From: Candidatus Krumholzibacteriia bacterium
GTDB lineage: Bacteria > Krumholzibacteriota > Krumholzibacteriia > G020349025
Reading direction: 5' to 3'
DNA: 12,238 nt
Assembly (NCBI GenBank): GCA_035649275.1
Contig: DASRJW010000155.1
Location: forward strand, 1 to 12,238
In this document: positions 1 through 6,125 of the stretch, piece after piece
How the letters are laid out: every line of letters begins with the position of its first letter
Position numbering within the stretch: position 1 is the first letter of the stretch
Notes under the pieces: model-generated
Database searches by the model: none
The model's input: only the letters and a program-made list of their open reading frames with translations
Told to the model about the DNA's origin: nothing
Position numbers and translations under genes: made by a program

Positions 1-573
1 CCGGGTTTGACCCGCAAGCCGCTCGAAACCATGGGCGCGCATTGCTCGCCGATCGGCGAAATGATCTTCGACAACTTTCCAATTCCCGTGACGAACCGGC
101 TCGGCAACGAGGGCGACGGTTTCCGCATCGCCATGGCCGCCTTCGACCACACCCGCCCGGTGGTCTCGGCGGCGGCGGTGGGCCTGGCGCGCCGCGCCAT
201 GGAACATGCGGTGAAGTACGCCAAGGAGCGCCAGGCCTTCGGCGTTCCCATCGCCAAGCACCAGGCCATCGCCTTCATGATCGCCGACATGGCGAAGGAC
301 ATCGAAGCGGCGCGCCTGCTCGTCTGGCTTTCGGCCTGGACCATCGACCAGGGTCAGCGAAACACCCTGCAGGCAGCCTTCGCCAAGGCTTCGGCCGCCG
401 ACACGGCCATGCGCGTCGCCCTCGACGCGGTGCAAGTCCACGGGGGCTTCGGCTACAGCACCGAGTACCCGGTGGAAAAGCTGATGCGCGACGCCAAGGT
501 GTTCCAGATCTACGAGGGCACGAGCCAAATCCAGCGTCTCATCATCGCCAAGGAGATCTTCGAGCGAGCTTGA
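1..573 (+). CDS. Acyl-CoA dehydrogenase, C-terminal part (5' end outside window)
   Basis: FAD enzyme of beta-oxidation that makes the trans-2,3 double bond of an acyl-CoA and passes electrons to electron-transfer flavoprotein. The frame is open from base 1, so the N-terminal domain lies outside the window and the TTG at 7 is not a real start. About 190 residues are visible: the end of the middle beta domain (IFDNFPIPVTNRLG...GDGF) and the whole C-terminal helical domain (ERQAFG.PIAKHQAIAFMIADM, then VHGGFGYSTEYPVEKLMRDAK). The segment IYEGTSQIQRLI near the end matches the medium-chain family, and the Glu of YEGT (bases 514-516) is the expected catalytic base. It reads very like mitochondrial MCAD over this region, but chain-length preference cannot be settled. 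The stop lies 2 nt before the HAD gene, so the two are probably co-transcribed. Confidence 0.95.
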   Translation, partial: PGLTRKPLETMGAHCSPIGEMIFDNFPIPVTNRLGNEGDGFRIAMAAFDHTRPVVSAAAVGLARRAMEHAVKYAKERQAFGVPIAKHQAIAFMIADMAKDIEAARLLVWLSAWTIDQGQRNTLQAAFAKASAADTAMRVALDAVQVHGGFGYSTEYPVEKLMRDAKVFQIYEGTSQIQRLIIAKEIFERA

Positions 574-575
574 GC

Positions 576-1409
576 ATGCGAAGCGTCGAGATCCTCCGCC
601 GCTATGACGTGGTCCTGTGCGACATCGACGGCGTCCTCCACCGGGGCCCTCAGGCCATCGAAGGGGTGCCGGCGTTTCTCCGCGCCCTGGAGCCCGAGGG
701 GCCGCGGCTCTTCTTCATCACCAACAACGGCACGGCGCTGCCCGAGCAGATCGCCGCCTGGCTGGGAAAGCTCGGCCTGGAGATCGACACCTCGCGCCTC
801 GTCACCGCCGGCGAGGTGCTGGTCGAGGAGTTCCGCGACCGCAATCTGGTGGGACAGCCGATCCTGAGCGTGGGCAACGAGCCGGCCTCCGAGTACATCC
901 GCCGCGCCGGCGGGCAGGTCATCCCGGAGGCGCAAGCGCGGCAGCGCTACGCCGAGGCCAAGGCCGTGGTCGTAGGCAGCTCGCGGCAGCTCAACAAGGA
1001 AGTCCTGGATGCGGCGTGCAACGCCGTCTATCGTTGCGGCGTGCCAGTGATTTGCACCAACCCCGACGTCTTCACCCCCACCGGGAACGGCGAGATCACC
1101 CTCGTCGCCGGGGCCCTGGCGCGCATCTTCGAACGCGAGCTTGGCGTCGCCGTACGCTGGCTCGGCAAGCCGCACCGGCCGATTTTCGACCTGGCGTTGC
1201 GGCGCCTCACGGCTCTGACCGGCCTCGAAAAGCCTCGCGTTCTCGTGGTGGACGACAACCTGGAGAGCGGCATCCGCGGCGGCGCCAGCATGGGCTTCGA
1301 CACGCTCCTCGTCCTCACCGGTTGGCACCGCAACCGCGAGGAAGCGGAAACGGTCATGCGCCAACAAGACCTGCGCCCCACCTACGTCCTCGATTCCCTC
1401 GTCGACTGA
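576..1409 (+). CDS. HAD-superfamily phosphatase, NagD/4-nitrophenylphosphatase type (HAD-IIA)
   Basis: Cytosolic hydrolase of 277 residues, the usual size for NagD-like phosphatases. Motif I is CDIDGVLHRG, giving nucleophile Asp16 and acid/base Asp18. Motif II is FITNNGT. A long cap follows, with the family segment ICTNPDVFTPTGNGEITLVAGAL, then WLGKPHRPIFDLAL carrying the motif III Lys. Motif IV is VVDDNLESGI followed by GASMGFDTLLVLTG, the typical ending of this subfamily, where most members have VGDN rather than VDDN. Known relatives dephosphorylate small phosphorylated metabolites (nucleotides, sugar phosphates, 2-phosphoglycolate, p-nitrophenyl phosphate); the substrate here cannot be told. 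The ATG at 576 is 2 nt after the previous stop, and its own TGA shares a base with the methyltransferase ATG, so all three genes are likely translated as one operon. Confidence 0.9.
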   Translation: MRSVEILRRYDVVLCDIDGVLHRGPQAIEGVPAFLRALEPEGPRLFFITNNGTALPEQIAAWLGKLGLEIDTSRLVTAGEVLVEEFRDRNLVGQPILSVGNEPASEYIRRAGGQVIPEAQARQRYAEAKAVVVGSSRQLNKEVLDAACNAVYRCGVPVICTNPDVFTPTGNGEITLVAGALARIFERELGVAVRWLGKPHRPIFDLALRRLTALTGLEKPRVLVVDDNLESGIRGGASMGFDTLLVLTGWHRNREEAETVMRQQDLRPTYVLDSLVD

Positions 1410-2254
1410 TGGATCTCCTCCTCGAAGCCGTGGTGCGGCTGAACCGCCTGTTCCCCAAGCCACGCGTGGGCGGGCGCGAGTCGGACGACGCCTATTCGGA
1501 GTGGGAGTACCGCGTCGGCCGTGAGATTTTCCAGGAACACTTCCCCGGCGCCAACCTGGAGGGTGCCCGCGTCCTCGACGTGGGCTGCGGCCTCGGGGGC
1601 AAGACGGTTTGGTACGCCGAATCCGGGGCTCGGTCTGTGGTGGGCTTGGACCTGGAGCCGAAGCACGTGCGGCAGAGCCGGGCCTTCGCCGCCGCCCGCG
1701 GCCAAGCGGCGCGCATCGCCGTGCTGCGCGGCGATGCCATGCGGCTTCCCTTCGCCACCGGCAGCTTCGAAGTGGTGACGGCGAACGACTCGCTGGAGCA
1801 CTTCGCCGCTCCGGCCGAGGCGCTGCACGAGCTGGGGCGGGTGCTGCGCCCTGGCGGCCGGCTCTTCCTCTACTTCACGCCGTACAAGTCGCCCCTCGGT
1901 TCACACCTCTACGATCACGTGAAGATTCCCTGGTGCCAGCTGCTGCTTTCGCGCCGGCTGCTGTACGGGACGCTGGCGCGCGCCGTGCACGACGAGGAGC
2001 GCGCGCGGGGCGGCAGCGACATCGAGGCGCGCGCCGCGCAACGCACGCGCGAGATCATCGCCTACTTCGAGGGCAACGTGAACCGCATCACCGTGCGACG
2101 CTTCCAGGAGATCCTGCGCGCCGAGCCCGCCCTCGCCGCCCGGCGGGTGCACTACACCGTGCCCCGCTTCCACTTTCTCCAGCCGCTCCTGGCCTGGCCC
2201 CTGGCGCGGGAGTTCCTCGCTGGCCTCGTCTTCGCCGATCTGGAGCGCGTCTGA
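1409..2254 (+). CDS. Class I SAM-dependent methyltransferase (Methyltransf_11/UbiE-like)
   Basis: Predicted cytosolic methyltransferase of 281 residues. The Rossmann SAM site is clear: motif I VLDVGCGLGG at residues 55-64, the acidic ribose-binding Asp81 in VVGLDLEP, a GDAMRLPFATGSFEVV motif II region, SLEHF, and LRPGGRLFLYF as motif III. The 130-residue tail after the core (SPLGSHLYDHVKIPW onward, with a charged helix DEERARGGSDIEARAAQRT) is longer than in UbiE and probably forms the acceptor pocket. It resembles methyltransferases found near glycan and lipid genes, but the acceptor is unknown. The ATG overlaps the HAD stop (TGATG) and has no convincing Shine-Dalgarno, so translational coupling is likely. 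A GC hairpin follows the stop directly. Confidence 0.88.
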   Translation: MDLLLEAVVRLNRLFPKPRVGGRESDDAYSEWEYRVGREIFQEHFPGANLEGARVLDVGCGLGGKTVWYAESGARSVVGLDLEPKHVRQSRAFAAARGQAARIAVLRGDAMRLPFATGSFEVVTANDSLEHFAAPAEALHELGRVLRPGGRLFLYFTPYKSPLGSHLYDHVKIPWCQLLLSRRLLYGTLARAVHDEERARGGSDIEARAAQRTREIIAYFEGNVNRITVRRFQEILRAEPALAARRVHYTVPRFHFLQPLLAWPLAREFLAGLVFADLERV

Positions 2255-2282
2255 GGCCGCGCCCGCGGCCCTTTCGGGGCCG
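2255..2282 (+). terminator. GC-rich hairpins after the methyltransferase stop, possible terminator
   Basis: Immediately after the TGA, GGCCGC (2255-2260) pairs with GCGGCC (2265-2270) across a 4-nt loop. A second stem, CGGCCC (2266-2271) with GGGCCG (2277-2282), shares bases with the first, so only one can form at a time. Only a short T run (CTTTC, 2271-2275) follows the first stem, so an intrinsic terminator is plausible but not classical. The position between an operon end and a promoter supports the call. Confidence 0.35.
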
Positions 2283-2289
2283 GGGACCC

Positions 2290-2298
2290 TGCGATAAT
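2290..2298 (+). promoter_or_regulatory. Extended -10 promoter of the TonB-like gene
   Basis: TGCGATAAT at 2290-2298 fits an extended -10 element (TGn plus GATAAT, 5 of 6 to TATAAT). No TTGACA-like hexamer sits 16-18 bp upstream, which is normal for extended -10 promoters. Transcription would begin near 2305, giving a leader of about 40 nt. The leader contains a perfect inverted repeat, CCGGCC-A-GGCCGG at 2311-2323, which can form a 5-bp hairpin upstream of the ribosome binding site. Confidence 0.5.
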
Positions 2299-2343
2299 GT
2301 TGGAGATGGCCCGGCCAGGCCGGTTTCGAGGTGGAGAGCGAAG

Positions 2344-3291
2344 ATGAATGGGGAGAACGTGATGGACCGCCGCGGGCTCGCCCTCGGCGTCTCCCTGGTC
2401 CTCCACCTCCTTTTCCTCCTCCTCGCCTGGTACGGGGCCCCGGTCGTCGCCGCGCTGCTGGCCGGTTCTCACAAAGCGACACCGACGCCCACACTGGTCA
2501 CCTTCCGCATGGGCGACGTGGTCGCCGACGTTTCCGACGCGAGCCGGGTGGCCGAGCCGCCACCCACCGACATCCAGGCACGGCAGAACTCCCGTGCCGC
2601 CGACCTGGTGCCGGGGAACGAGGACACGCCGGTACCGGCGGGCGGCCAGGTGGGCCTCGACAACAGCATTCCCGGCACCGGGGCGCAGGAGGAGCACGCT
2701 GGCGCCGCCGGGGCGCCGGACGCCGCCGCGGCAAAGAGCGCCGCGACGAAAGGAGCGGCGACGGAGCAGGCGGAGAGCTCGACGCCACCGACGGCCGAAG
2801 GGGATCGCATGCAGGCCAGCTTGCGCGACGCGCTGCCCTCTTCGTCCGAGCAGATGCTCACCGGCCGGCGTGCGCAAGCGGCGGCGCGCCCCGGCTATGG
2901 CGCCCGTCGCTCCGGCGAGTTCGAAGACGTCGGTGCCCTCGCCTTCGGCGAATACGCTTTCAGCACCCGGGCCTGGGACTACGAACCCTACTGGGTGCAC
3001 ATGCGCGCCAAGCTGTACGCGGCGTGGAATCCGCCGGTCGCCTACACGCAGTACGGCATCATCCAAGGCGGCTCGACCATCGTGCGCGTCACCGTGCACA
3101 AGGACGGCACCATCTCGGATGCCCAGATCCTGCAGACCGACGGCCACGAGTCGCTGCACCGCTCGAGCCTCGCCGCCATGTTGGGCGCCGCACCTTTCCG
3201 TCCCCTGCCCGAAGACTTCCCCGATCCAGAACTCGTCGTGACCGTGCGCTTCGTCTACATGCCACCGGGCGCAGCGCGAAACGCGCCTTGA
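2344..3291 (+). CDS. TonB-like energy-transducer protein
   Basis: Inner-membrane protein of 315 residues with a periplasmic arm. One N-terminal transmembrane helix (about residues 12-40, LALGVSLVLHLLFLLLAW) carries Ser17 and His21 in the SxxxH spacing that TonB uses to couple to ExbB/ExbD. A long Ala/Gly/Ser/Pro-rich linker follows, less proline-rich than E. coli TonB. From about residue 216 there is a TonB/TolA-type C-terminal domain: YWVHMRAKLYAAWNPP, then IVRVTVHKDGTISDAQIL, SSLAAMLGAAPFRPLP and LVVTVRFVY. The family transmits proton-motive force to outer-membrane partners. No exbB or exbD lies in the window. Two starts are credible: ATG 2344 (GGAG at 2333-2336, 7-nt spacing) and ATG 2362 (GGGGAG at 2350-2355, 6-nt spacing); the longer is given. 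The lipoprotein and barrel genes follow on the same strand, 64 bp downstream. A TolA-like or AgmX-like role remains possible. Confidence 0.82.
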   Translation: MNGENVMDRRGLALGVSLVLHLLFLLLAWYGAPVVAALLAGSHKATPTPTLVTFRMGDVVADVSDASRVAEPPPTDIQARQNSRAADLVPGNEDTPVPAGGQVGLDNSIPGTGAQEEHAGAAGAPDAAAAKSAATKGAATEQAESSTPPTAEGDRMQASLRDALPSSSEQMLTGRRAQAAARPGYGARRSGEFEDVGALAFGEYAFSTRAWDYEPYWVHMRAKLYAAWNPPVAYTQYGIIQGGSTIVRVTVHKDGTISDAQILQTDGHESLHRSSLAAMLGAAPFRPLPEDFPDPELVVTVRFVYMPPGAARNAP

Positions 3292-3355
3292 CGCCCTCCC
3301 CGAGCCCGTGTTGACTGGCCGGGGCCCGGACGCGCCGGACCCGAGAAAGGAACGC

Positions 3356-4687
3356 ATGCGCAGGCTGCTGCTCCTGGAACGAAGCGCCGCGCGCGCCGTC
3401 ACGGTGCTCGTGCTCTTCGTTGCCTGCATCCTCGCCTGCGGTGAGGACGAGCCCACGGGCGTCGGGCAGGACCTGCGCACCGCTCCTGACACCTTGCTCG
3501 TCTTCGAGACCTCGAACGTGGTGACGGACTCCGTCTACTCGCTGCCGGTGTCGCTGCGGAGATCCCCCACAGGGCAGATCGGCAAGCAAGGGCCTTACAC
3601 GGCGCAGATCCTCTACGACTTCCGCGTTCCATCCTTCATCGTCGAGGATGCGGACACGTTGCGCCTCACTAGGGGACACTTCGAGGTCGATCTCACCAAG
3701 GTGACGACGTCGCCGTTCACCGGCATCATGCACCTCGGCATGCGGGAGGTGGCCCTTGCAGCCCGCGGTTGGAGCACCTCCGCCGTCTTCGATTCCACCG
3801 TCCTCACCGCGCTTCCCGAGTTGCTCCCGACTTTCGTGGGCGACACGCTCGTCGCCGACACGGACTTCCAGGCGGACGAGCCCAAGCTGACCATGCGCGT
3901 GGATGTCCACAGCCTGGTGGATTTCGACTCGGTGCTCGCCCGCTCCGAGCCGCTGACCGTCAACGTGGCGCTCGTCTTCCTCGGGTTCACCGCAGGCGGC
4001 CCCGGCTTCGTCAACTTCCTGCAGATCAACGCCGCCAGCGTGCCGCTGCCGCGCTTCGTCGGTTCCTACGTGGATCCCTTGAACCCGACCACCACCGGGA
4101 GCGATTCCCCCGTCGGACCGGCGCGCCAGCTGGTAGTGGTCGAGTTCGATTCCGCCTACAGCCCGGGCAGCAACTGGGTGGTGAGCGATGCACAGCGCTT
4201 CCACACCTTCTTTTCCTTCCCCGCTCTGGACAGCTTGCGGAGCTCGATCCCCCAAGAGGCCTTCGTGCATCGCGCCGATCTCATCCTCACCCAAGCGGCG
4301 CGCGGCGACACCATTTTCGGTGTCGGTCCAAACGTGGGTGTCATCGTGCCTTCCGACGCGGCGCTCACCGACAGCACCCTCGTGTTTTCTGAAGGCGAGA
4401 ACAACCGACCCATCGCCCTGCCGCAGCCGGAGTCCCAGACCGACGTGGCGGGGGTCTCGCTGACGCCCAACGCAGGCGTCCAGGTGGTCATGGAAGTCAC
4501 CGTGTATCTCTTCGAACAGCAGGAGGGCACGGTGAAGAACCGGGGCATGATCCTGCGACTCTCGAACGAAGGCACCGGGGCGCGTCACTTCGAGTTCCTG
4601 GGACCGACGGCGATCGACACGGCGCAGCGCCCGCGCTTGCGCATCATCTATGGTTTGCCCGCCGACTTCGGGGAGGGGCATCCATGA
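3356..4687 (+). CDS. Putative outer-membrane lipoprotein with DNRLRE-like beta modules
   Basis: 443 residues, family not firmly recognised. The N-terminus has Arg residues, a hydrophobic stretch (AVTVLVLFVACILAC) and a lipobox-like ILAC-G, so Cys28 is the probable lipidated residue after signal peptidase II. The rest is beta-rich and polar. Two stretches, LYDFRVPSFIVEDADTLRL and FHTFFSFPALDSL followed by AFVHRADLILTQ, follow the 'F-phi-L/P ... A-x-L-x-L' pattern of DNRLRE-type surface modules, and the end (RPRLRIIYGLP) fits the closing strand of that fold. This family guess is inference. ATG 3356 is chosen because GAAAGG (3345-3350) lies 5 nt upstream and the signal peptide starts there; the frame is open further 5' but gives no sensible leader. 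The stop overlaps the next start as ATGA, suggesting production together with the barrel protein. Confidence 0.75.
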   Translation: MRRLLLLERSAARAVTVLVLFVACILACGEDEPTGVGQDLRTAPDTLLVFETSNVVTDSVYSLPVSLRRSPTGQIGKQGPYTAQILYDFRVPSFIVEDADTLRLTRGHFEVDLTKVTTSPFTGIMHLGMREVALAARGWSTSAVFDSTVLTALPELLPTFVGDTLVADTDFQADEPKLTMRVDVHSLVDFDSVLARSEPLTVNVALVFLGFTAGGPGFVNFLQINAASVPLPRFVGSYVDPLNPTTTGSDSPVGPARQLVVVEFDSAYSPGSNWVVSDAQRFHTFFSFPALDSLRSSIPQEAFVHRADLILTQAARGDTIFGVGPNVGVIVPSDAALTDSTLVFSEGENNRPIALPQPESQTDVAGVSLTPNAGVQVVMEVTVYLFEQQEGTVKNRGMILRLSNEGTGARHFEFLGPTAIDTAQRPRLRIIYGLPADFGEGHP

Positions 4688-5964
4688 AGGGACGCTGGCC
4701 GCGGATTGCCTGGAGCCCGGTGCAGGTCGCTCCGTGGTCAGTGCTTCGGAGCGGCGCCTCGGCTCTGCTCCTGCTCGGAGCCTCTGCTCTGATCCTGCTC
4801 GGGGCGCTGCGCCCGGCCGCGGCTTCGGAATCGATCTTCGGCCTGCAGTTCTTGGGCACGAGCGACGAGACTGGCGACGGCCGCGCTCGCGGGCTCGGCA
4901 TCCTCGGCGTGGCCCTCGACGACACGACCACCGCGATCACCCCCAACCCGGCCGCGTACGGCGGCCTGCACTACATGACCTTCTCGTTCATGGGGGTGAT
5001 GGGCTCGCGCACCGCGCGCACCGCGACCGAGGAAGTGCAAGATGGTTTCGCCCGCTTCCCGCACGTGCGCGTCGCCATCCCGCTCTTCGGCCGGGTCGTG
5101 CTCGGCACCGGCTTCTCGGGCTTCCGCAACACCCGGGGTGGCTTCAGCCTCGCCCCCCGCTCCATCGACGGGCTCGGGTACAGGCAGAGCTTCGAACGAG
5201 ACGGCTCGCTGTACACGCTCCCCATCGTGGTGGCGGCTGGTATCGGTTCGAGGGTGCGCGTCGGTGTCTCCGTCGATTTCCTCCTCGGGACGGTGGACGA
5301 GAAATGGATCAGCGCCGGGGATTCGCTGCTCAATCTCGCCACTCGCCGGCGCGATGAGATGCGCGGCACCTCGGTGCGGCTCGGCGTCATGTCCGCGCCG
5401 TGGCCCTGGCTCCGTGTCGGCGCCGCCTGGTCCCCCGAGTTCAACGCCGAGCGCGAGCGGCGCACGACCTTGGAAGACGCCACCCCTGGTTCGACGGCAG
5501 CTCCCATCCGCCATTCGAGCCTGAACACCGACGTGAACCTGCCGCAGATGCTGCAGGGCGGCGCCGCGATCAAGCTCGGGCGGGAGTGGCTCGTCGCCGG
5601 GGATTTCCTCTGGCGCGATTGGCCCACCTACGATGGCAGCACCTACGAGGCCTCCGGCGTGCGGGCCGAAACACGTTACGGCGCCGGACTCGAGTATCGC
5701 GTCGGCATCTGGTCCTACATCCGTGCCGGGGTGTCGCGCTGGACCTGGGGTTTCGACGCCGAAGGCGCGGCGGTGCGGGAAACGGCCATCCACTTTGGCG
5801 GCGGCGTGCCCCTTTCGCCCGGCAAGGGAGGCGTGCACTTTGCCCTCGAGCACGCCTGGATCGGCAGCCTGGCGGACAACGGTCTCGAGGAGCGCGCCTG
5901 GCGCGTGGTGGTGAGCGTTTCGGGGCAGGAGACCTGGCTCCGCAAAGCGCCCCATGCGCGCTGA
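4684..5964 (+). CDS. Predicted outer-membrane beta-barrel protein (FadL/PorV-like style)
   Basis: 426 residues. A long signal peptide (about residues 1-48) contains the duplicated core GASALLLL/GASALILL and ends near RPAAASES. The mature protein begins SIFGLQFLG and contains ITPNPAAYGGLHYMTFSF, like the 'NPA' segment of FadL/PorV-type barrels. It then alternates amphipathic strands and short loops, such as VRVAIPLFGRVVLGTGF, RVGVSVDFLLG, TSVRLGVMSAPWPWLRVGAAW and RYGAGLEYRVGIWSYIRAGVSRWTWGF. No TonB-dependent-receptor plug is present. It may be a hydrophobic-compound channel or a scaffold for surface lipoproteins; I cannot choose. GGAGG at 4672-4676 lies 7 nt before the ATG, and the ATG overlaps the lipoprotein stop (ATGA), which links the two products. 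Family assignment is tentative; outer-membrane localisation is more secure. Confidence 0.75.
   Translation: MKGRWPRIAWSPVQVAPWSVLRSGASALLLLGASALILLGALRPAAASESIFGLQFLGTSDETGDGRARGLGILGVALDDTTTAITPNPAAYGGLHYMTFSFMGVMGSRTARTATEEVQDGFARFPHVRVAIPLFGRVVLGTGFSGFRNTRGGFSLAPRSIDGLGYRQSFERDGSLYTLPIVVAAGIGSRVRVGVSVDFLLGTVDEKWISAGDSLLNLATRRRDEMRGTSVRLGVMSAPWPWLRVGAAWSPEFNAERERRTTLEDATPGSTAAPIRHSSLNTDVNLPQMLQGGAAIKLGREWLVAGDFLWRDWPTYDGSTYEASGVRAETRYGAGLEYRVGIWSYIRAGVSRWTWGFDAEGAAVRETAIHFGGGVPLSPGKGGVHFALEHAWIGSLADNGLEERAWRVVVSVSGQETWLRKAPHAR
4753..4800 (+). repeat. 24-bp tandem duplication in the barrel signal peptide
   Basis: Two adjacent in-frame 24-bp copies (4753-4776 and 4777-4800) encode GASALLLL and GASALILL, followed by GA of an incipient third copy. 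The copies differ at a few bases, so the event is not very recent. It lengthens the hydrophobic core of the signal peptide by eight residues. Confidence 0.8.
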
Positions 5965-5991
5965 GGACAGCCCCGGGAAGCCGTTGCGTTC

Positions 5992-6036
5992 GCCGGGCAC
6001 GCGCTCCCGGCCGCCCGGGAAGGCCCGGAGCCGGGC
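5992..6036 (+). terminator. Pair of GC stems downstream of the barrel gene, possible terminator
   Basis: GCCGGG (5992-5997) pairs with CCCGGC (6006-6011) across an 8-nt loop, and GCCCGG-AG-CCGGGC (6023-6036) is a second perfect inverted repeat. No T tract follows either, so intrinsic termination is uncertain. The second repeat ends 20 bp before the TATAAT box and could equally be an operator. Confidence 0.25.
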
Positions 6037-6062
6037 GCTGGATCGAGCGCTGGAACTATAAT
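6035..6062 (+). promoter_or_regulatory. Promoter of the TPR gene with upstream 8-bp direct repeat
   Basis: A perfect TATAAT lies at 6057-6062, but no -35 hexamer sits 16-18 bp upstream. Instead GCGCTGGA occurs twice in direct orientation (6035-6042 and 6047-6054, 12-bp period) just before the -10. A -10 without a -35 and with phased repeats would suit an activator-dependent promoter; that is inference. Transcription would start near 6069, giving a leader of about 57 nt. Confidence 0.5.
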
Positions 6063-6084
6063 GGTTGGCTCGGGCTATCATGCG

Positions 6085-6106
6085 GAGGCTCCCGGGAGGG
6101 GGCCTC
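6085..6106 (+). promoter_or_regulatory. Strong 5'UTR hairpin with GNRA tetraloop ahead of the TPR gene
   Basis: GAGGCTCCC (6085-6093) pairs with GGGGGCCTC (6098-6106) in nine consecutive pairs, one of them a U-G wobble at 6090/6101. They close the tetraloop GGGA (6094-6097), which fits GNRA. The stem ends five bases before the AGGAG at 6112-6116. It lies inside the predicted leader and is not followed by a T tract, so it looks like an mRNA stability or translation element rather than a terminator. Confidence 0.6.
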
Positions 6107-6125
6107 AGAACAGGAGAAAGGTTCC

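Noticed and set aside
42-575. Upstream extension of the HAD frame through the acyl-CoA dehydrogenase gene, as if the two were fused.
   Set aside because: The extension is Arg/Pro/Gly-rich without any domain, and lies over a strongly conserved acyl-CoA dehydrogenase in another frame; the HAD protein starts naturally at 576.
3311-3316. TTGACT ahead of the lipoprotein gene as a -35 element.
   Set aside because: No -10-like hexamer occurs 16-18 bp downstream (the stretch is all G/C), and the gene probably shares the TonB-like transcript.
3089-4681. A 530-codon open frame on the minus strand opposite the lipoprotein gene, with similar long antisense frames at 2152-3492 and 4738-6081.
   Set aside because: High G+C keeps antisense frames open. 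The translations are low-complexity Arg/Gly/Ala/His-rich with no domain, while the plus strand carries signal peptides, motifs and ribosome binding sites.
5972-6022. CCCGGGAAG occurring at 5972-5980 and 6014-6022 as a functional direct repeat.
   Set aside because: Nine G/C-heavy bases recurring once in a GC-rich intergenic region is weak evidence, and it does not line up with the promoter.
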